NCBI GenBank assembly: GCA_013368325.1
Contig: JAACJK010000224.1
Span: forward strand, 310,001-374,000
Direction: 5' to 3'
Length of the DNA stretch: 64,000 nucleotides
From: Ephemerocybe angulata
Lineage: Eukaryota > Basidiomycota > Agaricomycetes > Agaricales > Psathyrellaceae
The notes under the pieces are model-generated. The model did not search any database. It was not told the origin of the DNA and saw only the letters and a list, made by a program, of their open reading frames with translations. Position numbers and translations under genes: made by a program. This document shows, in pieces, positions 36,777-46,090 of this stretch (its first letter is position 1; each line of letters begins with the position of its first letter).

Positions 36777-38502
36777 ATGTTGCGATTACTGACTCGCTCT
36801 TTAAACCATACCCCCATCACCAAATCCCATCGATTCATCTTTAGGACAATGGCCACAGCCAATACCCCGGATTTCGTGAGTCCAACGTCGACATCCGTCC
36901 AGAGCACCTCTGACTCGATCTGCAGAACAAGGTTCTCTACGCTCCGCTCGCGGAGATCGACCCCGAGGTCAAGAACATCATCGACAAGGAGACATGGAGA
37001 CAGTTCACTGGACTTGAACTCATTGCCTCAGAGGTTAGTCTTGAGCATCCTCAAGCTTCGTGACGTGGACTGAACGTGGATCTTGCAGAACTTGACCAGC
37101 AGGGCTGCCATGGAGGCCAATGGTTCCATCCTGACCAACAAGTACTCCGAGGGTCTCCCTAACGCCCGTTACTACGGTGGTAACGAGTATGTCGACGAGC
37201 TCGAGATTCTCTGCCGCAAGCGTGCCCTCGAGGCGTTCAACCTCGACCCTGCCAAGTGGGGTGTTAACGTTCAGCCCTACTCTGGCTCCACCGCCAACTT
37301 CGCTGCTTTGACCGCTCTCATCCAGCCCCAGGACCGTCTCATGGGTCTTGGCCTCCCCGACGGTGGACATCTCACTCACGGCTACTATGTACGTGCCCCT
37401 GTCCCAGCCTTTTTGATCCGGCATACCTAACAATTCTGCAGACCGCGAAAAAGAAGATGACCGCGTCCTCCATCTACTTCCAGTCCCTTCCCTACGCCAT
37501 TGTCCCCGACACTGGTATCATCGACTACGCCAAGCTCGAGGCCTCGGCCAAGATCTACAAGCCCCGTCTCATTATCTGCGGTGCCTCTGCCTACCCCCGT
37601 GACTGGGACTACGCCGCTCTCAAGAAGATCGCTAACCAGGAGGGTGCTTGGCTCATGGCCGACATTGCCCACACCTCTGGTCTCATCGCTGCCCAGGAGC
37701 TCTCGAGCCCCTTCGACTACTGCGACGTCGTCACCACCACCACCCACAAGACCCTCCGTGGTCCCCGTGCCGGTCTCATCTTCTTCAGGAAGGACCTCGA
37801 GAACGCCAAGGACCTCGAGAAGCGCGTCAACGACGCCGTCTTCCCCGCGTGCCAGGGTGGCCCCCACAACAACACCATCGCCGCTATCGCCACCGCCTTG
37901 AAGCAGGTCGCCCAGCCCGAGTGGAAGGCGTACGCCAAGCAGGTCATCTCCAACGCCCGCACCCTCGCCGATGCTCTCGTGTCCCACGGCTACAAGCTCC
38001 AGACTGGCGGTACCGATAACCACCTTGTCCTCTGGGACTTGCGCCCCATCGGTCTCACCGGTAGCAAGGTCGAGAAGGTCTGCGATCTCATGGGTATCAC
38101 CATCAACAGTTCGTCCCATTTTCCTTGCGATGTTTTCACTTGAACTAACTTGTAACTTCAGAGAACGCTGTTTCCGGTGACGCCTCGGCCCAGGTTCCCG
38201 GTGGTATCCGTCTCGGCACCTCCGCCTTGACCTCCCGTGACATGCGCGAGGAGGACATCAAGCAGGTCGCCGAGTTCCTGCACCGCGCCGTCCAGATCTC
38301 GCTCACCCTCCAGAAGGAGGCCGGCTCGAAGCTCCTCAAGGACTTCGTCCGCGTCGCTTCGACCCCCCAGGAGGGCTTGGTCGGCCACCAGCAGGTCAAG
38401 GCCCTCAAGGACGAGGTCACCGCCTTCGCCCAGCGCTTCCCCCTCCCCGGTGTCGATGTCTCTAACCTCCAAAAGCCCGAGGGCCTCCACGAGTACTTCT
38501 AA
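36777..38502 (+). CDS. Serine hydroxymethyltransferase
   Basis: A PLP enzyme that converts serine and tetrahydrofolate to glycine and methylene-tetrahydrofolate. Five exons (36777-36875, 36926-37033, 37089-37388, 37442-38108, 38162-38502) give 504 residues. Family motifs: [80 protein letters not shown] and [16 protein letters not shown], whose lysine binds [23 protein letters not shown] and [16 protein letters not shown] follow. The first 24 residues ([20 protein letters not shown]...) are basic and amphipathic like a mitochondrial presequence. An in-frame ATG at 36849 would give the cytosolic-type start MATANTPDF. Codon use is strongly biased to C-ending codons, as in highly expressed genes. 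Confidence 0.96.
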
Positions 38503-39295
38503 ATGCTGAAGTTGTCGTCTAAGCCTTTCCTGCTCTCATCTTCTCCTACTTTACGATGCAGCATTTTGCTCGCCCTTCCATTGCCACACTTCACACTTGC
38601 CCTCATCTTATCACCCTCATTTTCTTAGTTTTATAGTATAGAGACGGACATTCAACAATGTTCGAGCGGAGGCAGTCTCCCAGAGGTAGTCGTAATGATC
38701 TCAACATCACTGTATATTATCGCAATTGCTTTCGCTTTCGTCATACAATTATCATCCAAGCCATTACCTGCACCTTTTGAGCCCGAGTTGTATTGCTGGG
38801 ACACCCTTTCGTTTCTTTTTTCGCTCATCGTCTGTGGCTTCCGTCCACCCAAGTACTATATATACGTCCAGGGAACTAGCATGAAGCGTCTCAGTTGTGT
38901 GGAGATTTAGTCGTCCTGATGTGCACGTATACCTTCCATATGAACGTAAGATAACCTTGTGCCTCTCCTTCAGGTTGTAGGTCCATCGGTGAGGGAGAAG
39001 TATGTCAATGAGGTCTACATAGTTCGGAGGACGAATAGCACGGAAAAGACTCAGCCGCGAGGCTTGCGACCTCAGCGTGGAGGGCCACTAGGTCACTGAA
39101 TAGCACGCTCGATGTGGAATATAAGACCGCTGCCCCCCAAGAATGCCGTTGAGATATGTACCTGTGGCTTGAGTTTGAGCCAAAAGCAGAAAATTTTGGC
39201 GCGCGTGATGGCTGCGCTTGGGCCACGTTCAACCCCGCCAGCTGAACAAAATACAAAACCACCGCTTTGACTCCACTCAAATATTAATGGCCTTT
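38503..39295. other. Intergenic, SHMT 3' region and U6 upstream region
   Basis: 793 bp with no supported gene. The stretch just before U6 has AT-rich words (AAAATACAAAA at 39248, AATATTAA at 39280), but none at the canonical -30 for a Pol III TATA box. Confidence 0.45.
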
Positions 39296-39319
39296 GTCCC
39301 CTTCGGGGTGACATACGAA

Positions 39320-39350
<31 letters not shown>

Positions 39351-39415
39351 GGCCCCTGCACAAGGATGACACGCTTTCCCGGAGTGGTAGATCTACGGAT
39401 CTCAATATTTATTTT
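39296..39415 (+). ncRNA. U6 spliceosomal snRNA
   Basis: The core is unmistakable: AATTGGAACGATACAGAGAA, GATTAGCATGGCCCCTGCAC, AAGGATGACACGC. The ACAGAGA box pairs with 5' splice sites and AGC with U2. The 5' end is placed at GTCCCCTTCGGGG, a hairpin like the U6 5' stem-loop. The 3' end is uncertain: T-runs occur at 39412-39415 and 39421-39425. No intron interrupts the core, unlike U6 of some other fungi. Transcription is by Pol III in known systems. Confidence 0.93.
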
Positions 39416-39585
39416 GTTCCTTTTTGTAGCTTGCGAGGTGCAGTGCCTAAAGATGATTTGCCTAGCCTTCTCCGGAGCTCGGAGAGCAGAACATTGGCAG
39501 AACAAGAACATAGGAAACATGTATGCATCAAGCGTGAGAGGGTTTACTTAGTTGAGCCTAGGGTACAAAGTTGGCATTGAGGGTT

Positions 39586-39596
39586 GGGTCGAGTCC
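39586..39596 (+). promoter_or_regulatory. Candidate downstream B box for U6
   Basis: GGGTCGAGTCC differs at one base from the Pol III B-box GGTTCGAnTCC. It lies about 170 bp past the U6 T-run and some 245 bp from the internal A-box-like word TTAGCATGGCC. Yeast SNR6 uses the same layout with an extragenic B box downstream. This is inference. Confidence 0.4.
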
Positions 39597-39688
39597 TCAC
39601 AGACGACATTGCTACTAGTACTCTAGACCACAAGATTTACGATAAGCCTGTTGTGTCAATGCCCCTCGAGCAATTGGGATTAGCAATC

Positions 39689-40627
39689 TTAATCCCGGAA
39701 TGCGAACTCGTCCCACTCCCCATTCTCCAGCGCCTGGAGCCTCATGTCGATCTCCTCATTGCGCTGCTCCTCTCGCTCCCAGTCGCTCTCAGTGAAGTCC
39801 TCTCCGTAGTGCTCCTCCAGATACTCAAACGCCTCGTCGATCATTTGGTTCTCCGCGCGCTGGAGGGTGCGCGGCGAGAGGACAATGCCTACGTCGTCGT
39901 CGGTAAGAATCTCTTCGTCGTCTGTGCCTTCTCCATCTCCATCCCAATAATATTGCTCTTCTTCCACGCCTTCTGCTTCGTCTTCATATATTTCTGTCTC
40001 CTCTCCTTCGCGTTTCTCTTCTTCCTCACCTCTGCCGCTATCTTCAGCCTTCTCGCCTCTTGTATCGTTGCTGTCGCCCTTCTCTACAACTAGAGAGAGA
40101 TGATGATTGCTAGTCTTCCCGTCGCGTCTTGCGTTGTAATTTCCCTTAGAAGACCGTGCGGCTCTACGAGATTCGGCTTCCTCTGAGCCGATTCGGTCGA
40201 CAGAAATTGCCCGCTGCGTTTTGCGACGAGGAAGGGAATTCCACTCTTCATCTTCGTTGTTATCGCGAACCGCATAGCGAAAGGTCGGTATAGGCGTGCC
40301 CTCCTCTTCGTCTCCACCCTCTTCCACTTCATGTGACCTCTGCCGGTGGCTCCTCCGATGGCGGCGCGCCTTGACTTTGGCAGCTTGCCCCTCTGTGCGA
40401 GTAAACGAATTAGAGGCCTGGCGACGCACGTCTGCAACCACCGGCGAATGCGACGACGGGGCCCGTGATGGTATTGGGCTCGGGGACATCTCTGGCAGGT
40501 CCACAAGCTCCCTCTCCTTCCTCCTCTCTCTGTCACTCCTTCTCCCATCTACGTTCACCCTGGCCCTTTTTCGTCGGGCATCACCAGAGTCGGCTTCGGG
40601 AGCAGATCGTTTGAGGTTTCTCACCAT
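39689..40627 (-). CDS. RING-family short paralog 1 (no RING domain)
   Basis: A single-exon, 312-residue, mostly disordered protein. ATG at 40627 gives MVRNLKRSAPEADSGDARRK, matching the N-terminus of the RING protein at 45761 (MLNNLKRPAAEDDAGDTQRK). A SPSPIPSRAPS stretch follows, matching SRSPAPSRSPSP of the RING protein. The middle is basic, then Glu-rich. The C-terminus has SPRTLQRAENQM and EEHYGEDFTESDWEREEQ, the latter shared with the RING protein. There are no zinc-ligand cysteine pairs. The basic N-terminus (RRKRAR) could be a nuclear signal. Function unknown. Reading as an ordinary acidic nuclear protein is possible, but the two shared ends argue for descent from the RING gene. Confidence 0.7.
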   Translation of the reverse strand: MVRNLKRSAPEADSGDARRKRARVNVDGRRSDRERRKERELVDLPEMSPSPIPSRAPSSHSPVVADVRRQASNSFTRTEGQAAKVKARRHRRSHRQRSHEVEEGGDEEEGTPIPTFRYAVRDNNEDEEWNSLPRRKTQRAISVDRIGSEEAESRRAARSSKGNYNARRDGKTSNHHLSLVVEKGDSNDTRGEKAEDSGRGEEEEKREGEETEIYEDEAEGVEEEQYYWDGDGEGTDDEEILTDDDVGIVLSPRTLQRAENQMIDEAFEYLEEHYGEDFTESDWEREEQRNEEIDMRLQALENGEWDEFAFRD

Positions 40628-41176
40628 GGTGGTAGGGATGGAAAATAGCTGGAGAGCCGGAATAAGTTTAAGGCGATCGAGGGTCGGAACCAAGCCTTTC
40701 CCACGATTACTTAGTCGGGCGCTTTGCAGTGAAAATCCAGGGGGTTTACTTAAGCGCCCAACCCAATGTTGGATAACTCTTTGATCTTAGGGCGGATACA
40801 CGCCGTCTTAAAGTGTTGAACACATTACAAGCCTCCTCTTATTACAAAAGCAACTCGATCGAAGATTTGAAGGCCGAACCACATAGATATAGGCACACGC
40901 CGCGAAATAAAAGGATTGGGAACACAGAACTAGAACACAGACCTCCCATCGCAACTATAATGACCACCACGCCCCTTCAGATACACCCTCCCTAAGAAGT
41001 ATCGTCATGAAGAACTGGTTGCAGAGAGAACAGTCCAGAGGATGGTGATGTTGGGTAGTGAAACACGCTTGGGCGAAAGTGTGACGTTGAGCATACATAT
41101 GTTATTGATTTGCGTTCTCGTGTATCCTGGCCGGCGACGGGGGAGAAGACTACTCATAATCCAAAGCTGAGTATTC
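40628..41176. other. Intergenic between short paralogs 1 and 2
   Basis: 549 bp; should hold the promoter of paralog 1 and the 3' region of paralog 2. No coding signal seen. Confidence 0.5.
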
Positions 41177-41974
41177 CTAGGTCCCGTCTATATGCGCCTC
41201 GATCGTCATGTCCATCGCCTCACCAAGCTGCTCATCCCTCTCCCAGTCGCTATCAGTATATCCCTCCCCATAATGCGCATCGTGATACGCAAGGTCCCGG
41301 TCCATCTGGATATCCTCCGCGCGTGCAAGCGTACGTGGTGAAATATCGCCCATGTCGTTGTCGTCATAGTCTTCCCATCCACCTGCGCCTTCGTCGTCCG
41401 AGTCCGCGTCCGCAGCTTCGTGGTCGTGTTCGTATCGGCTTCCTGGTCTGGGGATTGGGTTTTCGTCTTCCGAATCTATGTCACTCGGTTCGGATTCATA
41501 TCCCTCTCCTGGTTCGTCGTCTTCATCGTTGTCTTCAAGCTCGTCTTCTTCCTCCCCGTCTCCTTCGGCATCGGCTTTGAGGTCCTCTCCCCCCTCACCT
41601 GTGTTGTTGTCATCTTCCCCTTCCTCGCCCTCATCATCCTTCGCTTCATCGTTAGACCCCGCAGTACTTCCGTCGCTGCCTGCCGCTGTCGATCTCGAGA
41701 TGTCCTCAGCCTCAGCCTCAGGGTCCTCCTCCTCCTCCTCCTCCTCCTCCTCCATTTCCTGGGCATGCCCAGACGTCGATGGCGGCGCAGCCGATGTCGC
41801 AGCCACAACGCGTCGCCTAGAACGACGCGCCCCTCCAACCACAGGCGCCGTCGAGGGCCTAGGAGACATCCCCATCCCACCCTTCGCGTCTCTCTTCGCC
41901 CTCTTGCGTTGCGCGTCCCGGAATTCGTCTTCTGCCACTGGATCGGCTACGGGGCGTTTGAGGTTCCGCGCCAT
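41177..41974 (-). CDS. RING-family short paralog 2 (no RING domain)
   Basis: A single exon of 265 residues. ATG at 41974 gives MARNLKRPVADPVAEDEFRD followed by AQRKRAKR. It then shares VVAATSAAPPSTSGHAQEME with VASTSAAPSTSAHAEAQ of the RING protein; in that protein the coiled coil and RING begin immediately afterwards. Here the sequence passes straight into a Glu/Asp-rich region. The C-terminus has SPRTLARAEDIQMD and DAHYGEGYTDSDWERDEQ, as in paralog 1. There are no cysteines in zinc-finger arrangement. Function unknown; a RING-less derivative is inferred. Confidence 0.7.
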   Translation of the reverse strand: MARNLKRPVADPVAEDEFRDAQRKRAKRDAKGGMGMSPRPSTAPVVGGARRSRRRVVAATSAAPPSTSGHAQEMEEEEEEEEEDPEAEAEDISRSTAAGSDGSTAGSNDEAKDDEGEEGEDDNNTGEGGEDLKADAEGDGEEEDELEDNDEDDEPGEGYESEPSDIDSEDENPIPRPGSRYEHDHEAADADSDDEGAGGWEDYDDNDMGDISPRTLARAEDIQMDRDLAYHDAHYGEGYTDSDWERDEQLGEAMDMTIEAHIDGT

Positions 41975-42428
41975 GATGTTGGCAAGAGGGATGGGAAAGG
42001 AAGGGAAGGAAAGGAGGGGGCATCAGACCTGAACACCACGATGAGATTATAAGGCAGTTGCGGGGGGTGGAAGGAGTCACTCAGACTCAACTTTTCCCAT
42101 GGAGTCAACGATGCAGTCACATGGCACTTTAGGCGCCCGCGATTAGAATGACGGATCATCGCGTCATCTCGGCTCTTGGACTGATTGTCCTCGTTCAATA
42201 TTCAGCGGTCTTTTGCCAGCGGGCCTTCAGAATGGCTGCTAAATCGGAATGTCAGTCACACCAAGTCCAACAACTCAACTTGCACTTACGCACACCGTTC
42301 CTCCAACACCATTCCGAGTCCCCACAACACCCACCCCAAAAAGCACAAAAAATGAAATGAAAAAATAAGGAGAATATATACACGCAGATTAATCAGTAAT
42401 TACTAGTCCATTTCACATCCAAATCCAA
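41975..42428. other. Intergenic between short paralog 2 and the RING gene
   Basis: 454 bp; promoter of paralog 2 and 3' region of the RING gene. Nothing else recognised. Confidence 0.5.
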
Positions 42429-45400
42429 TCACACCCCACTCCCACCCGCGCCCCTCCGACGCTCAGCAGCCCTCGCAGCCCTCCTCCTTCTCCCCTCCAC
42501 CGAATCATCCTCCTCCTCTACCGCCGGCACAGGCGCCGACACACTCCTACTTCCCCTGCTACTCCCACTTCCGCTTCCACTCCCACTAGCAGTAGCACTC
42601 GCACTCGCATCCACCTGCTTGCCTTTGCCCTTGCCCTTCACACCCTCCACAGCCTTTCCTTTCCCCGATTTCTCCTTCTCCTTTCCCTTTTCTTGATCCT
42701 TGGCCTTGCCTTTCCCCTTCGCATCAGCCGAAGGCCCCTCCTCGTCCCTCCGATCCGCAGTCAACGACTTCTTCCTCGTCCTCCTCGTCCTCTTCTTCTT
42801 TCTCGATGCGCGCTTCCTACTCGGACCTGCCTCCGCCTCCGCTCCTTCCGCTCCTCCTCCCTCTCCTCCTTCCTCTGCGTCTCCGTCTTCCTCAACGTCC
42901 ACTTCAATATCGACATCATCATCATCGCCGTCGATAACGATAGCTTCTTCATCCTCATCCTCCTCGGTCGCTTTCGCCTTGCCCTTTCCAGCCTCCCTCC
43001 CCCTGGCCCTCGTTCTCGGCCCCACCACTTCCACTCCCACCTCCTCGTCCTCATCTTCACCCCCATCCTCCTCATCAGAGCTCAAAATAACCCTCACCCT
43101 CGGCCTATGCGTCTCAACCACCCCATCTTCCCCTTCCTCTTCATCCTCCTCCTCCTCCTCCTCCCCACTCGACCCAATTTCAATAACCTGCCCCCACCGC
43201 GGCCCCTGCACCTGACGCCGAGGTGGACGTGAGGGACGCGAAGCAAGTCCATCAATCCTCTCCTGCTCCCGCTCCCAGTCGCTCTCTGTAAAGTCCTCTC
43301 CATACTCTGCCTGGGCATATATCCCCATCTCCTCATCTTCGTCCTCATCTTCGTCGTGGTGGTGGTCATCGTCGTCAACGATAAAATCCGCATGCCGGCC
43401 TAATACCTCGTCCTCATCCTCGTCCTCATCATCGTGATCCGATCCACGAAACTGTGCCCGGAACCTCTCAATCCCCTCCTCAAAATCATCAGGCACAATA
43501 AACCCATCATCCTCATCATCATCGTCCACCTCCGCCGCCTCATCCCCCGAAAGTACACCCCTCCCATGTTCATGCTCCTCGTCGTCCTCATCTTCATCCA
43601 ACCCCCCATACTCCACCCCTAAATCATCAGCATCCACATCCCCCTCCCGACGTCTCCCACCCCTCCGCCCTGTATGCCCAAGATACACCCTCCCACAAGA
43701 ACTACACCTATCCCCCCAAATCTCATGCATACATTCAATGCACCTATAAATCCCCCCATCCTCCATATCATGGAACCCCATCTCTTCCACTCCACCACCC
43801 GCACCTTCTCCTTCTACTTCTCCTCCGCCGTTCGCTCCTCCCGCTACTGCATTCCCTGCGCCTCCCGCACCTCCAGCAGGCCCTGCGCCTCCAGCGTCCC
43901 CTGCCCGACGCCTCCCAGGAAACGCCCTCGCCAACACCCCCAAATACGCAGCAATATCCTCCGAATACGCCCTCACCCTCCCCGCATCCCTCGCACGCAA
44001 CGCCCTCGCCACCCTTCCTTCACCCGCATTCACCGCCTCACCCATAGGCCCCACTTCCGCACCTCCCTCCCCAGCACCCGCACCCTCCCTCGCCCTCCTC
44101 CTCCTCCCAGCCCTCGTCAAAATCCCAAGAAACGCATCCTCCTCCCTCGCCCTCGCCCTCTGAGCCTCATGCCAGTGATCGCGCTGGCGCCGACGGTCGA
44201 GCCGCCCAAGCTCACCCATCTGCGCCGCCAGCCTGCCCTCGTCGCCTCCGGGCACCATCTGGCGCAGCCGGAACCCGAAGCCTGCGCCGCCTGCGGGTAC
44301 GTGCTCGTCGTCCTGGTCACTGTGGAGGTCGATGTGGTCTGCGTCTACGGCGTTGTTGGCATTGTTGTTGTTGGCAGGGTTCGGATTGGGGTTCGGGTTG
44401 TTGGCATTGTTGGGAGGATTACCAGCGGCGGGGTTAGCTGCGCGGCGCGGCCTGTTCCTATTCCTCATCTGCCTCTCGATCTCCCTCTCAAACGCGGCAG
44501 GCTCCTCGTCGGACGAGACTTCGATTTCGTCCCCTGCACGGTGCACGGGCATGGGCCTATAGCGCTGCCCCGCGGCAGCGGCGGCGGCGAGGGTGCGTTC
44601 AAACTCCTCAGGGAAATCCTCGTCCGAGTATTCGTCGTCGTCGTCGTCTATGTGGAGGGCTTGGGTCCGTTAGTTCGGTGTAGTAAAGAGTAGTAGATGC
44701 GTGTAAAATATAAGATGAATTAACTCACCTCCTCCTCCTTCTGCTGGATCATCTACCCCTGCACCGTACCTGCGGCGAATGCGCGCTCCGCGTCCAAGCA
44801 TCTCGAACGGCATAAAGGCTTCATAGTTGACAGGAAGCGGGGCAAAATAGTCCACATCGATGCTCTCGTCGTCGTCAAAGTCGTCCTCGTCATCCCACAC
44901 GTCCTCGCCGTCGTAGTGGCGGTGCGGTATCATTCCAGCACGGCGGGCGGGCGGGAAGACGTTGTTCCACGGGTCGTTCGTCGGGTTGCCGGGGTTCGCA
45001 TTGGCGTTGGGGGTGGAGCCGCTGCTGCCCGAGGCGGGGGTGGGCGCGGGCTCCGCAGGCAGCTCGACGAGTTCGCTGCGGGCGAGGGTGCCGACCATGT
45101 CTTTGATGTTGTACACCTCGGTGGGGCGGTCGCGCACAACCGCGCGGCACAACGGACAGGTTTTGCGTCTGTGCATGTAGCGGCTTGGCCTTGGGTTACG
45201 TATCGGCGCAGGTGGGGGCGGGAAGACGATGTTGCCGTCGTTCGCTGCAGCAGGAGCGGGCTCGGGCGGGTTGGCGTTGACGATGAGGTCGACGGGGTCG
45301 CCTGGGGCCTGTGCGCCCTGCGGCTGGTTCGGGTCGGTCGTGAACCAGCGCAGGAGGCAGGCGTAGCACGCGATGTGGCCGCACGGCGCGAGGGTGAAGG

Positions 45401-45761
45401 GCTTGTAGAGCAGGTCGAGGCAGATCTGGCACGTCAGAGAGTTCTGCACGGCTGCGAGATGGGTGTCGTGGCGGGCGACGAGGGCCGTCAGACGCGCGAT
45501 CTCGGCGGCCTGGGCCTCTGCGTGTGCGCTGGTGGAGGGTGCGGCGGAGGTGGAGGCGACGATGAGGCTTGTGAGGCGCGCCTCTGCGACGGCCGGGGCT
45601 GGCGACGGGCTGCGCGACGGTGCTGGGCTGCGCGACGCGGCTTTGGCCTTGCCCTTGCCTTTGTCCTTTTTCTTCCCGTTCGGCGCCGACTTTTTGGGCT
45701 TTTTGCGCTGCGTGTCGCCGGCATCGTCCTCTGCTGCGGGGCGCTTGAGGTTGTTCAACAT
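42429..45761 (-). CDS. RING-type zinc finger protein, putative E3 ubiquitin ligase
   Basis: Two exons (45761-44729 and 44647-42429, 81-nt intron) code 1083 residues. The N-terminus is MLNNLKRPAAEDDAGDTQRK plus Lys-rich sequence, then a short coiled coil (AEIARLTALVARHDTHLAAV). A C3HC4 RING begins SLTCQICLDLLYKPFTLAPC and continues GHIACYACLLRWF, but its last pair (KTCPLCRAVV) comes only after about 65 Pro/Ala-rich residues. The distal RING part reads TEVYNIKDMVGTLARSE. Exon 2 is acidic, with a second four-cysteine cluster, GIYRCIECMHEIWGDRCSSC followed by GRVYLG. AEYGEDFTESDWEREQE and a Lys/Gly-rich tail follow. RING proteins of this type transfer ubiquitin from E2; partners here are unknown. 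It heads a tandem set of three. Confidence 0.8.
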
Positions 45762-46090
45762 GGTCGTGGTGGTCGAGATGAAAGGCGCGCGCACAGCGAG
45801 CAGAGGGAAAAAGCCGATCGTGATGGAGAATTCCCACGGACATTATGGATGGCCTGAGGACGGGCGCTTTACTTGCTTAGTATGCAGCGGCAGCTCAAGC
45901 GCTCAACTTTCACCATATTATCAGACCTACAGCGGCCTGGCCGACATCTAGGGCCCAAATTATGGCAAGAGACTATAGTACGGAGTGTGGGTATAACTTA
46001 CAATGGCAAATGTGCCACTGTCATCCATCCTCATAACTGCAACATAGATAGTAGGTATGTCCAAAGTCTTGTCCCCTCTCGGGCTTGTCA
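45762..46090. other. Intergenic between the RING and F-box genes
   Basis: 329 bp; promoter of the RING gene and 3' region of the F-box gene. No feature recognised. Confidence 0.5.

Noticed and set aside
37427..38119. 230-codon open frame antisense to SHMT
   Set aside because: A shadow produced by the strong C-ending codon bias of the SHMT gene; no motif of its own.
42693..43232. Ser-rich and Leu-rich plus-strand frames
   Set aside because: Antisense of the acidic and Lys-rich second exon of the RING gene.
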